Below the pieces are notes generated by a model. The model saw only the letters and a program-made list of their open reading frames with translations. It was not told the origin of the DNA and searched no databases. Source: Bacteroidales bacterium (GTDB lineage: Bacteria > Bacteroidota > Bacteroidia > Bacteroidales > UBA932). Taken from it: 64,000 bases of DNA. How positions within the stretch are numbered: the stretch's first letter is position 1; every line of letters starts with the position of its first letter. Location: positions 1 to 64,000 of the forward strand of contig JAFRUH010000031.1 in assembly GCA_017438975.1 (NCBI GenBank), in the 5' to 3' direction. The position numbers were made by a program, and so were the translations under genes. This document shows positions 24,351 through 34,400 of this stretch, piece after piece.

Positions 24351-26215
24351 AAAGAATAAACCTGATCGTTCTTGCCGTGGCTCTGGCCGCGGCCTGCGGA
24401 ACCCCGGATCCGGACCCTGTCAAGCCCGTTTCCCTTTCCGCTCCGACCGGAGTGAAACTGAACCGGGAGACGGACCATTCCCTGATATTCCAGTGGGATG
24501 CCGTCCAGAATGCGGAAACCTATTCCTGGAAACTTCTGGAGGGATCGACCGAGGTCCAGAAAGGGCAGACCCGGAACACCAACGCTATCATCGACGCCCT
24601 TACCAAGGGAACGACTTACCGTTTCACCGTCCGGGCGGAAGCCGGGGAGTCGGCTTCCGGATGGTCCGATTATGTCGAGGGAATCCCGGGCGGAAAACCT
24701 GGGCCTGTCGACCCGGATCCGGGACCTGACCCCACCCCGCAACCCAAGGATCCCGTATCGGAAGCCGTATATGCGGGTTTCTCCATTCCTTCGGTCGAGG
24801 AAGACGGAACTCCGCGGGCCTTCCCGGGAGCCGAAGGCGGCGGTATGTATACCACCGGCGGAAGGGGAGGGAAGGTACTCCACGTTACGACGCTGAACGA
24901 TTCCGGGGAAGGTTCCCTTCGCTGGGCGGTCGGTCAGAGCGGGGCGAGAACAATCGTCTTCGACGTAGCGGGGATCATCGAACTGCAGTCTGCCATCCAG
25001 GTCCGGAACGGAGACCTTACCATTGCCGGACAGACCGCTCCAGGAGACGGAATCTGCCTGAAGAACTATACTTTCAACATCTCGGCCGACAATGTCATCA
25101 TCCGCTTCGTCCATTTCCGTCTCGGGGACGAGGGACCCTCCGCGGGAGACGGCGAGGACTGCATCTGGGGCCGGTACCACAGCAATATCATCATCGACCA
25201 CTGTTCCATGAGCTGGTCCATCGACGAATGCGCCTCCTTCTACGCGAATGAAAACTTTACGATGCAGTGGTGCTTCATAACGGAGTCCCTCCGCAGCACC
25301 ATCCATTCCAAGGGCAGTCACGGCTACGGAGGAATCTGGGGCGGCAAGAACGCCAGTTTCCACCACAACCTCCTGGCCCATCACGACAGTCGGAACGCCC
25401 GTATCGACCATCCCCATATCTATGAGAGCCACACCAACCCGGCCCGCCGCGGCAACGTGGAGTTCCGGAACAATGTCATTTACGACTGGGGAAGCAACAG
25501 CACCTACGGAGGAGAAGGCGGCTGGTTCAATATCGTGAACAACTACTACAAACCCGGACCTTCCTCCAAGGACCGGAAGTATTTCGTCGACGCCTATGCC
25601 GTCTACAGCAGCTGCTCGACCTGCAACAAGTCGAATATCGACGAAGGTTATCCCGAACTGTATATCAACGGAAACGTCCATACCGCCTACGCGGATATCA
25701 CTTCCGATAACAAGACCGGCATCTACTGGCACAATTCCGGCGGACACGCCCATTACAACAGCACCCGGTCCTCCGCCCTTCCCATTGTCGGCAAGGGTGC
25801 CGTCGCCGCGTATTCGACGGTCCATTCCGCGGCGGATGCGATGAACGCCGTCTGTTCCTGGGGAGGAGCCTCCCTCCGGAGGGACAACGTAGATGCGCGT
25901 GCGGCTTCCCAGGTGAAGGACGGAACGGGAGCGCTGGTCGACAATATCGACGATGTGAAAGCCAAATACGGAACGGCCTGGCAGACCTATTCCGCCACGG
26001 CGGCGGAAACCGCCAGGTTGAAGGATACGGACGGGGACGGCATGCCCGACTATTTCGAGGATGAGTTCGGACTGGGCAAGAACGATTCCTCCGACGGCGC
26101 CGCCATATGGCTGGACAAGAACGGCCGTTACACGAACCTGGAGATGTATCTCCACTATCTCGTCAAAGAAATCGTCACCGGAGGCAACGCCGGTGGATCT
26201 TACGATAAACTCTGA
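24347..26215 (+). CDS. PL1 pectate lyase lipoprotein with FN3 domain and Ca-binding tail
   Basis: A 622-residue surface or periplasmic lipoprotein (signal KRINLIVLAVALAAAC). A fibronectin III-like module (about 30-120) is followed by a Pro/Asp-rich linker (GGKPGPVDPDPGPDPTPQP) and a beta-helix pectate lyase of PL1. Hallmarks are AFPGAEGGGMYTTGGRGG, HVTTLNDSGEGSLRWAV, DHCSMSWSIDECASFYANE and FHHNLLAHHDSRNARIDHP. Near the C-terminus DTDGDGMPDYFEDEFG is a calcium-loop motif as in thrombospondin-3-type repeats. It cleaves polygalacturonate by beta-elimination. ATG 24347 overlaps the GH105 stop (ATGA). Confidence 0.93.
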   Translation: MKRINLIVLAVALAAACGTPDPDPVKPVSLSAPTGVKLNRETDHSLIFQWDAVQNAETYSWKLLEGSTEVQKGQTRNTNAIIDALTKGTTYRFTVRAEAGESASGWSDYVEGIPGGKPGPVDPDPGPDPTPQPKDPVSEAVYAGFSIPSVEEDGTPRAFPGAEGGGMYTTGGRGGKVLHVTTLNDSGEGSLRWAVGQSGARTIVFDVAGIIELQSAIQVRNGDLTIAGQTAPGDGICLKNYTFNISADNVIIRFVHFRLGDEGPSAGDGEDCIWGRYHSNIIIDHCSMSWSIDECASFYANENFTMQWCFITESLRSTIHSKGSHGYGGIWGGKNASFHHNLLAHHDSRNARIDHPHIYESHTNPARRGNVEFRNNVIYDWGSNSTYGGEGGWFNIVNNYYKPGPSSKDRKYFVDAYAVYSSCSTCNKSNIDEGYPELYINGNVHTAYADITSDNKTGIYWHNSGGHAHYNSTRSSALPIVGKGAVAAYSTVHSAADAMNAVCSWGGASLRRDNVDARAASQVKDGTGALVDNIDDVKAKYGTAWQTYSATAAETARLKDTDGDGMPDYFEDEFGLGKNDSSDGAAIWLDKNGRYTNLEMYLHYLVKEIVTGGNAGGSYDKL

Positions 26216-26247
26216 TATTCATTAACATATTAAAAGATCAAGAACCA

Positions 26248-29200
26248 ATGAAAAGTCTAGCAAAGAAACTCATTCTTGCGTTGCTCTGCCTGGGCATGGG
26301 TTGGTCGCTCTCCGCACAGACGACGATTACCGGCGTCGTGACGGATGAAGAAGGAGAACCGTTGATCGGTGCGGGAGTCCTCGTACAGGGGACGACCATC
26401 GGAACGGTGACCGGAATCGACGGCGACTATATCCTGACCGTGCCTGCCGATGCGACTCACCTGGTGTTCTCCTTCATCGGACTGTCCGACCAGGTCGTCC
26501 CCCTCGACGGAAGGACAAAGATCGACATCGTCCTCAAGGCAGACCAAACATTCCTTGACGAAGTGGTGGTCGTCGGTTACGCGACCGTCTCCCGCCGCGA
26601 TGTGGTGGGTTCCGTGGCTTCCGTGAACTCGGAAGCCCTGAACCAGGTTCCGGTAGCTTCCGTGACCGAAGCGATGGCCGGTAAGATGGCCGGTGTCCAG
26701 GTCACCACGACGGAAGGCGATCCGGACGCGGACGTCAAGATCCGTGTCCGCGGTGCCGGGTCCATCACCCAGGACAGCAGCCCGCTGTATATCGTCGACG
26801 GTTTCCCGATGGAGTCCATTTCCGACATTCCTGCGTCAGATATCCAGAGTATCGACGTCCTGAAGGATGCCTTCTCGACAGCTATCTACGGATCCCGCGG
26901 TGCGAACGGTGTCGTCATCGTTACGACCAAGAGCGGTAAGGCCGGGAAGATTTCCGTGACGTTCAATGCCTATGCAGGCATCAAGAACATGGCCAACAAG
27001 GGCGCTTTCATCGCCCAGGATCCCTACGATTTCGTCCGTACCCAGTATGAATATGCCCTCTTCCGCGACCAGCTTTCCAGCTATGAGTCCCGCTACGGCA
27101 CGTTCTCGGATATCGACCTGTATATGGGTATGCGCGGGAACGACTGGGTCGACCAGGTTTTCGGCCGCTCCGGCCACAACGCCTCGGCCAACCTTACGGT
27201 TTCCGGCGGTTCGGACCAGTTCAAGTGGACGGTAGGTTACGCGCATTTCGACGAGACCGCCATCATGGTCGGATCTGATTTCTCCCGTAACAACCTCAAT
27301 TTCAAGGGCCAGTTCACCCCGAACAAGAAGATCCTCTTCGATGTCAACGTCCGGTACGCTAATACCAAGGTGACCGGTTCCGGCGCCAATGCCATCAATG
27401 ACCGGGGTTCGACCTCCCAGTCCCGTCTGAAGAACTCGATCGTCTATTCCCCGATTCCTGCGGAGTCCGTGATGAGCGACACCGACGTCGAGGAAGATTA
27501 CAACTCCTCGGTCAATCCGCTGGTCGCCATCGCCGACAACGATTCCCGCCAGAACAGGACCCAGTGGACCTCCAACGGCGCCTTCCAGTGGACCATCGTC
27601 GACAACCTCAAGCTCCGCCTGGAAGGCGGTCTGGACGAGTTCCGCCGCACTGACGACCGCTTCTACGGCCTGACCTCGTATTATGTCCGCAACAATACCC
27701 TGGCCGGCTTCAACGTGAATCCTGCCACCGAGTACAAGGACCAGACCCGGCGCAAGCTCCGCAGCACCAATACCCTTTCCTATAATTTCAAAGACGTCCT
27801 CCCCACGGACCATCAGCTCGACGCCCTGGTCGGTGTGGAATACATCATTACGAAGTCCAATACCTTCAATACCGTCCTGGACGGGCTCCCGGACTTCTTC
27901 AATTCCGACATGGCCTGGCGTTTCATGGCCTCCGGCGAGGCTCCGCACACGATTTCCAACGCGTTCGCCAACGATGACAAGATCCTCTCGTTCTTCACGC
28001 GTGTCGGATATACCTACAAGGGCCGCTACCAGATTTCCGCCACGATGCGTGCGGACGGATCCTCGAAGTTCGCCCGGGGCAACCGCTGGGGCTACTTCCC
28101 TTCCTTCGCCGCCTCCTGGCGCATCTCCGATGAAGAATTCATGGAGAACACGAAGGGCTGGCTCGACAACCTCAAACTCCGTTACAGCTTCGGTACCGCC
28201 GGTAACAACAACATTCCGGCCGGCAAGATCCTGATGGAATACGGGGCCCATTCCACCTCTTGGATCAGCCAGGGCAGCGTCTGGTGGGGCGGAACTGCCG
28301 ATATGCCGAATGCCGACCTCAAGTGGGAAACAACCTATTCCCACAACCTCGGCCTCGACTGGAGCATGTACCGGAGCCGTCTCTACGGAAGCGCCGAAAT
28401 CTATCAGTCCAATACGAAGGACCTTCTCATCCGCTTCCCGGTCAACGGTTCCGGTTATGAATACCAGTACCGCAACCTCGGCGAGATCCGTAACCGCGGT
28501 TTCGAATTCACGATCGGCGGAGCCCCCGTCCAGAGCCGGCACTACGGCCTGAATATCGACGCCAACATCTCCTTCAACCAGAACCGGGTCATGAATCTCG
28601 GCGGCCTTCCAGAAATTACGGCGAACGCCGGCATGTTCTCCTCGGAAATCGGATATGATTTCAAGGTGACGGAAGGACGCCCCCTCGGTGACGTCTACGG
28701 TTTCCAGAATGACGGAATGTACGGTATCGATGACTTTAATTATGACGCCCTCGCGGGAACCTGGACGCTCAGGGAAGGCATTCCCGACGCCTCCGGCGTG
28801 ACCGGTTACGCCGCCCGCCCGGGCTCGATGAAACTCAAGGATACGAACAAGGACGGTCAGATTACCAACGACGATATCTCCCTCCTCGGCAACGTCCAGC
28901 CTCTTTTCATCGGTGGTTTCTCCCTCTCCGGCTACTTCTACAATTTCGACCTTTCCGCCAACTTCACCTATAGCTACGGGAACAAGGTCTACAATGCCAA
29001 CAAGGTGGATTTCAGCACAATCCGCGGAGTATACGGCCAGAATGTGGTCGAGTCCTCTTCTCCGGACAACCGCTGGACCAATGTCGACTGGAACACCGGC
29101 GAGTTCATCACGGACCTCAACCAGCTCCGTACCCTGAATCAGGGGAAAGAGATGTGGGCCCCGTACAATACCCGCCGTATCTGCCAGTCCTACGCCCTCG

Positions 29201-29451
29201 AGGACGCTTCTTTCCTGCGTCTTTCGACCGTCGTCCTCGGATACACCCTTCCCGAGACCCTGACCCAGAAAGCCAATCTCCAGAAGGTCCGTTTCTATGT
29301 GACCGGCAACAATCTCTTTGTCCTGACTCCCTATTCCGGCTATGATCCGGAAGTGGATACCCGTACCGCCACCCCGCTCACCCCGAACGTGGACTATTCG
29401 GCCTATCCGAAGAGCCGCAGCTGGGTCTTTGGCGTCAACATTACTTTTTAA
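26248..29451 (+). CDS. SusC-like TonB-dependent outer-membrane transporter
   Basis: A 1067-residue TonB-dependent receptor of the SusC/RagA group. A signal peptide (residues 1-22) precedes a carboxypeptidase-D-like domain (TITGVVTDEEGEPLIGAGVL to FIGL, about 23-100). The plug begins DEVVVVGYATVSRRDVVGSV and contains IRVRGAGSI, YIVDGFP and ILKDAFSTAIYGSRGANGVV. A large 22-strand barrel ends in the aromatic beta-signal SWVFGVNITF. It imports oligogalacturonides captured by SusD, powered by TonB-ExbBD encoded elsewhere. It lies 32 nt after the lyase and 12 nt before susD. Confidence 0.96.
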   Translation: MKSLAKKLILALLCLGMGWSLSAQTTITGVVTDEEGEPLIGAGVLVQGTTIGTVTGIDGDYILTVPADATHLVFSFIGLSDQVVPLDGRTKIDIVLKADQTFLDEVVVVGYATVSRRDVVGSVASVNSEALNQVPVASVTEAMAGKMAGVQVTTTEGDPDADVKIRVRGAGSITQDSSPLYIVDGFPMESISDIPASDIQSIDVLKDAFSTAIYGSRGANGVVIVTTKSGKAGKISVTFNAYAGIKNMANKGAFIAQDPYDFVRTQYEYALFRDQLSSYESRYGTFSDIDLYMGMRGNDWVDQVFGRSGHNASANLTVSGGSDQFKWTVGYAHFDETAIMVGSDFSRNNLNFKGQFTPNKKILFDVNVRYANTKVTGSGANAINDRGSTSQSRLKNSIVYSPIPAESVMSDTDVEEDYNSSVNPLVAIADNDSRQNRTQWTSNGAFQWTIVDNLKLRLEGGLDEFRRTDDRFYGLTSYYVRNNTLAGFNVNPATEYKDQTRRKLRSTNTLSYNFKDVLPTDHQLDALVGVEYIITKSNTFNTVLDGLPDFFNSDMAWRFMASGEAPHTISNAFANDDKILSFFTRVGYTYKGRYQISATMRADGSSKFARGNRWGYFPSFAASWRISDEEFMENTKGWLDNLKLRYSFGTAGNNNIPAGKILMEYGAHSTSWISQGSVWWGGTADMPNADLKWETTYSHNLGLDWSMYRSRLYGSAEIYQSNTKDLLIRFPVNGSGYEYQYRNLGEIRNRGFEFTIGGAPVQSRHYGLNIDANISFNQNRVMNLGGLPEITANAGMFSSEIGYDFKVTEGRPLGDVYGFQNDGMYGIDDFNYDALAGTWTLREGIPDASGVTGYAARPGSMKLKDTNKDGQITNDDISLLGNVQPLFIGGFSLSGYFYNFDLSANFTYSYGNKVYNANKVDFSTIRGVYGQNVVESSSPDNRWTNVDWNTGEFITDLNQLRTLNQGKEMWAPYNTRRICQSYALEDASFLRLSTVVLGYTLPETLTQKANLQKVRFYVTGNNLFVLTPYSGYDPEVDTRTATPLTPNVDYSAYPKSRSWVFGVNITF

Positions 29452-29463
29452 CAATGGAGGAAA

Positions 29464-31461
29464 ATGAAAATGAAAAAATATATTTCCATCCTTGCCGTCC
29501 TGATTGCCGCAGTCTCCTGCAACGTATTTGACAAGCCGCTGGATTCCCCTTCGCAGTCCTCCTACGCCGACGACGTGGTGTTCTCCAACTATACCCTGGC
29601 CGAGTATAACATCTTCGGTATCGGGGAAGTCTGCGGACATACGAATTCCTACCGCGGCCGTGTCCATCTTTTCTACGGAACCAACACCGATATCGAGACC
29701 TACAGTTCGAATTCCTCCGGAATCGAAGACAGCGGTCTCGACGCCGCGGACGACCGTATCCGGATGGCCGAGTACAACGCTACGATCAACGATACCCAGA
29801 ACAATACCGCGACGAACGCCTACAATGAGATCGTCGCCGGTATCGAACGCGCCAACCTCTGCATCACCGGTCTCCGTACCTACGGAAACGTCGATGCGGA
29901 CAGGAGGATGTCCTATCTCCTCGGAGAGGCGTTGACCTACCGTGCCTTCTTCTACTTCGAGCTGATCAAGATGTGGGGCGAAGTCCCTCTCCGTACCGAG
30001 CCTGTCACCACCGAGACGATCTATCTCAACAAGACCGACCGGGACGAAATCTATAAAGTCATCCTCGCCGACCTCGACGAGGCTGCAGAGCGTCTCTACT
30101 GGCCGAACGAGGCTCCTCAGACGGCCCGTGCCGACCGGATGAACAAGGCTTTTGCGAAAGGTCTCTACGCCCGCGTCGCCCTTTCCGCGGCCGGCTGGGC
30201 CTTCCGTCCCGACGAGGGCCAGGTCGGAACCGGCAATTTGGGTTCCCTCCGCCTTACCACGGATCCCGAACTCCAGGCTTCCGTCCTCTATCCGAAGGCG
30301 CTCCAGCACCTGAAAGATGTCCATAATTCCGGTACCTGCTCCCTCGAGAGCGATTATACCGCGCTTTGGAAAAAGTTCAACAATTCCGCCCATATGAGCG
30401 GCGTCCCCGAGGTACTCTGGGTCATTCCGTTCAGTGACGGACGCGGACGCTGGAACTATACCCACGCTTATCCGCATTCCGCCGGCGGTCCCTGGATCAC
30501 CAACAACAGCGCCCGCGGAGGCAGCACCCTTCCTACGGCGAACCTTTGGTTCAAGTACGACCGGAACGATTCCCGCCGCGACCTGACCGTCGTCAACATG
30601 CGTTGGAACGGCGAAACCCAGGGCTGGGAGCTCCGCGGTGCCGTAAACTATTGGTTCTGGGGAAAATACCGCTATGAGTGGATGACCTCCAACCCGTATA
30701 ACGGCGGTAATGACGACGGTGTCAAGCCGATCGTGATGCGTTATTCCGACGTCCTTCTGATGGGTGCCGAACTGGCCGCCTATACGGGCGACCTCTCGAC
30801 GGCACAGAGCTGGCTCGGCGAGGTCCGCAACCGCGCCATGTCCGGCAAGCAGGCGACCAAGTACACCCCGGTTGGATCCCTCACCGCGGGTTCCGCCTCT
30901 TCCGACGGATCCGGAATGATCGCCGACCACGCCAATCCTTCGACGATCCTCGGCGCCATCTATGCCGAGCGCGCCCTTGAGTTTGCCGGCGAATTCCTCC
31001 GCAAGCAGGACCTGATCCGCTGGGGCCTCCTGAAGACCGCCCTGGACGAAGAAAGCGCCGACCTCGAGAATCTCGCCAAGATGCAGGGAGCCTATTCAGC
31101 CTATGCGGCCTATGCGACCGACAGGGAGACTGAAGGACGCCAGTTCAAGACCTACCCGCTCTATTGGAAAGAGGACAAGGCCAACCAGCGTATCGTCTTC
31201 TTCGGCCTTGAAGCCGATGAGATCGGAAAGGCCCCGGCCGATTATTCCGTTACCGAGCCGAACGGATGGACCCTCCAGGAGCGCTACATCAGCACCGAGG
31301 CCTTCCGCAACTCCACCACCGGCAGGTACGCCTACGAGCATCTCTACCGCAATGCGTACGACGATCCATGGCCCCGTTCCGTATGGCCCATGTACAACCT
31401 GACCATGAGCGCCATGCAGGGAGCCCTCCGCAATGACTATGGCTATGCACAGATCCAATAA
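29464..31461 (+). CDS. SusD-like glycan-binding lipoprotein
   Basis: A 665-residue RagB/SusD lipoprotein (signal MKKYISILAVLIAAVSC). Helical TPR-like scaffold segments are visible in GEALTYRAFFYFELIKMWGE and VILADLDEAAERLYWP. The SusD C-terminal region includes YADVLL-type RYSDVLLMGAELAAYTG, IYAERALEFAGEFLRKQDLI and RWGLL. It forms the lid of the SusCD complex and binds pectic oligosaccharides at the surface. A second in-frame ATG at 29470 is equally possible as the start. Confidence 0.95.
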   Translation: MKMKKYISILAVLIAAVSCNVFDKPLDSPSQSSYADDVVFSNYTLAEYNIFGIGEVCGHTNSYRGRVHLFYGTNTDIETYSSNSSGIEDSGLDAADDRIRMAEYNATINDTQNNTATNAYNEIVAGIERANLCITGLRTYGNVDADRRMSYLLGEALTYRAFFYFELIKMWGEVPLRTEPVTTETIYLNKTDRDEIYKVILADLDEAAERLYWPNEAPQTARADRMNKAFAKGLYARVALSAAGWAFRPDEGQVGTGNLGSLRLTTDPELQASVLYPKALQHLKDVHNSGTCSLESDYTALWKKFNNSAHMSGVPEVLWVIPFSDGRGRWNYTHAYPHSAGGPWITNNSARGGSTLPTANLWFKYDRNDSRRDLTVVNMRWNGETQGWELRGAVNYWFWGKYRYEWMTSNPYNGGNDDGVKPIVMRYSDVLLMGAELAAYTGDLSTAQSWLGEVRNRAMSGKQATKYTPVGSLTAGSASSDGSGMIADHANPSTILGAIYAERALEFAGEFLRKQDLIRWGLLKTALDEESADLENLAKMQGAYSAYAAYATDRETEGRQFKTYPLYWKEDKANQRIVFFGLEADEIGKAPADYSVTEPNGWTLQERYISTEAFRNSTTGRYAYEHLYRNAYDDPWPRSVWPMYNLTMSAMQGALRNDYGYAQIQ

Positions 31462-31471
31462 TCCAAGAATT

Positions 31472-34400
31472 ATGAACAGAATCCATAAATCCCTCCTTTG
31501 CATCCTGGGTATCGGAGCCATTCTTTCCGCCTGCCAGACGCCGGAAGAGCTGATCGAGGAAATCGACTACTCCCGCGTCCTGACTCCGCTGAAATTCGAT
31601 GCCGAGGTGGTTGCCTCGACCGGTACCGACGTCGTACTGACCTGGCAGAAAATCAAGAACGCCGAAGGGTACGAGCTCGAAATCTACGAGCAGACCGGGG
31701 ATTCCAAGGTGGTCTCTACGGAGAATACCGGAACCAAGGTCGGACAAACCTATATCCTGGGCACTGACGAAATCCCCTTCACCGTCTACGGTCTCGAAGT
31801 GGACAAGTCTTTCTACGCCCGTGTCCGCGGAACGAATCCGCAGCTGAACCCCTCCAACTGGGCCTATCTGGAGACCACTTTCTCCACCTCCGCGGTCCGT
31901 GCTTCCCTGAACCCGTATGTGGTTTCCCGTACTGAGAATTCCGTCACGATCGCCTGGGACAAGGCGTCGGACAAGCAGGACCTGACTTCCCTCCAGGTCG
32001 AGACCGTCATCGGTGACGGCTCTTCCGTGAAGTCACCCGTCACGGCCGAGGAAATCGCAGCCGCTTCCAAGACGGTGACCGGACTGGATCCCGCCCGTGA
32101 ATACCGTTTCACCCTCCTGTTCGGAAAGGCCGGAAAACGCGGTTCCGTAACCGCCTTCACCCGTCCTTCCCTCCAGGGCGTGAACAAGGTCTATACAGCC
32201 GGCGAAATCTATCAGGCCATCAATGAGCAGCCCGGCGAGATCAAGCTCCTCGTCGAATATTCGGATGCCGGCATCGATATGATGGACGCCTATCCGGATC
32301 CCGCCAAGAAACTTGTGACCGTGACCGGCGACGTGTACCTTTACGGAAACGCGACGGAAGCGGGCAAGAAGCCGGCCATATCGACCCTGGTCTTCAACCT
32401 CGCCGCCGGTTCCAAGGTCCTCCATCTGGAAGACCTCGTCTTCGACGGGAACGGGACCGGAGCCCTGACGGAGAACCTGGGCGCCGATATGAGCGCCGTC
32501 GAATATGTCAATTCCGAAATCACCGGCTATGCCAAGGCGATCTACTCGGTGGCCGGCTCCGCCGCGGGTGCCAATGTCGCCTCCTTCCTCGTCGACGGCT
32601 GCTATGTCCATGACATCAATGCGGCCGGTACCGAAGGCGGAGACTTCATCGATGTCCGTAACGGTGTGAACGGCAGCTTCGTCGTCCGCAATTCCACCTT
32701 CTACGCCTGCGCCCGTACCTTCTTCAGGATCTCCGACAGCGCCAAGGCAGAAAGCGTCCTGGCCGAGAACTGTACCTTCAACCTCGTTACCGCTACGAAC
32801 GGTTCCTCCAACAACGCCGGTATCTTCGCCGTCCGCGCCGTAACCGGAACCAAGAGCCTGAAAGCCGTCAAGAACGTCTTCCTGAACGAGATCAGCGAAG
32901 GTGAGGACCAGTCCGATCCTGCCAAGTGCTTCGTGCGCCTGAACCGGAATTCCACCGATTCCTACCGGGTCGTGAGCACGGGGAACGTCTATTACAACCT
33001 CGGCGCCGCCTTCTTCGTCTCCAACGCAGTCGCGGCGGAGACCGATACCCAGGGCGACAAGACCTTCGAGGAAATCTCCATGACCGAGGCGACCGTCCTG
33101 ACTGCGGATCCCTGCGTCAACTCTATCGCCGGCAAGATGTACCTCGCCGGTACAGCCGGAGAGCAGATCAGGTCCCTCAAGGCCGGCGATCCCCGCTGGT
33201 GGGATGCCGTCCAGCCGGTCATCATCCGTGAAAAGGAACTGAAAGCCGCTCCCGACGAGTATACCTGGGATTTCACGGAGAAGACCATCTATGACACGGA
33301 AGAACTGACCGCCACGACGATCATCGGCAATGCCCGGATCTATGCTACCTCGACCGTTCCGGCCCAGGTCGTCATGTCTAAGGGCGTCGACTTCACGACG
33401 ACGGCTTCCGTCAGTCCCGCAGGCGTTCCGACTTATTCCGCCGTCGAGGTCCTTACCAACGGTTACGGATCGGTAAAGGTCACCGCGACGAGCGATGACG
33501 GTCTCGGAACCCTCCAGGTGCTTGTGGGCGAAGACCGTTATCCGGTTCTCGCCGACGGGAAAGAGCATACGGTCGTCCTCGGCGACCTGACCGGCGACAA
33601 CAGCATCTTTGTGCTTGCGAATTCCGCCGTGACCCTGAAGAAGATCGTATGGACCAAGAACCTCACTCCTGACGAAACCCTGATCGAACTCGCTTCACCG
33701 AAGCTGACGGTCGCTCCCGCCAAACTCGACCAGGGTACCGCGGAGGCCGTCGTCGTCTCCTGGCCCGCCGTCGAGAACGCCGCCGACTATGTCGTAGTCT
33801 TCAGGGGTGCCGAGACGATGCTGTCCGAGACGTCCTTCACGATCCCGGCCGAAGAGGTCTCCGCCCTCCCTGTCGGAGAATATACCGTTACGGTCAAGGC
33901 CCGCCCTGTCGGAACTTCTTCCAAGTATGCCGCATCCGAGCCTGCCGAGGCAACCTTCAAGGTCAACAAGGTCCAGCCGTCCGGCGGAGAGGTTACCCTC
34001 ACATGGGACTTCTCGGCTCCGGAATGGGTCGCCCAGTTCGAAAGCCACTTTGCGGCGATCAATGCGAACCAGAGCGACATCGACTTCACCTTCAACGGTC
34101 TCCGCGTCAACGGCGGCGGTGCTTCGATGAAGTACAACAAGGCCGAAGAGATCTACTTCATCCAGCCCGGAGGCAAGGGAAGCGCGACGCAGCGCCAGTT
34201 CCAGTTTACGGCTCCCGCAGCCGGTACGCTGACGGTCTGGGCATCCAACACGGGTGACAACGAGGATCTGACCCGTATGGTCACGGTCAACCAGGGCGGT
34301 GTCGAAAAGTCACTGCCCGGCGGAACGAAGACCAGCGATCCGCAGACGGTCGTCTCCTTCGACATCGAGGCCGGCGACGTCCTCGTCTATCCGACCGGAA

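Noticed and set aside
26836-30930. Very long open frame on the minus strand (over 1300 codons) opposite susC/susD
   Set aside because: It is the antisense shadow of two well-recognised genes in GC-rich DNA with biased third positions; composition is unnatural (Val/Gly/Asp rich) and no domain is recognisable.
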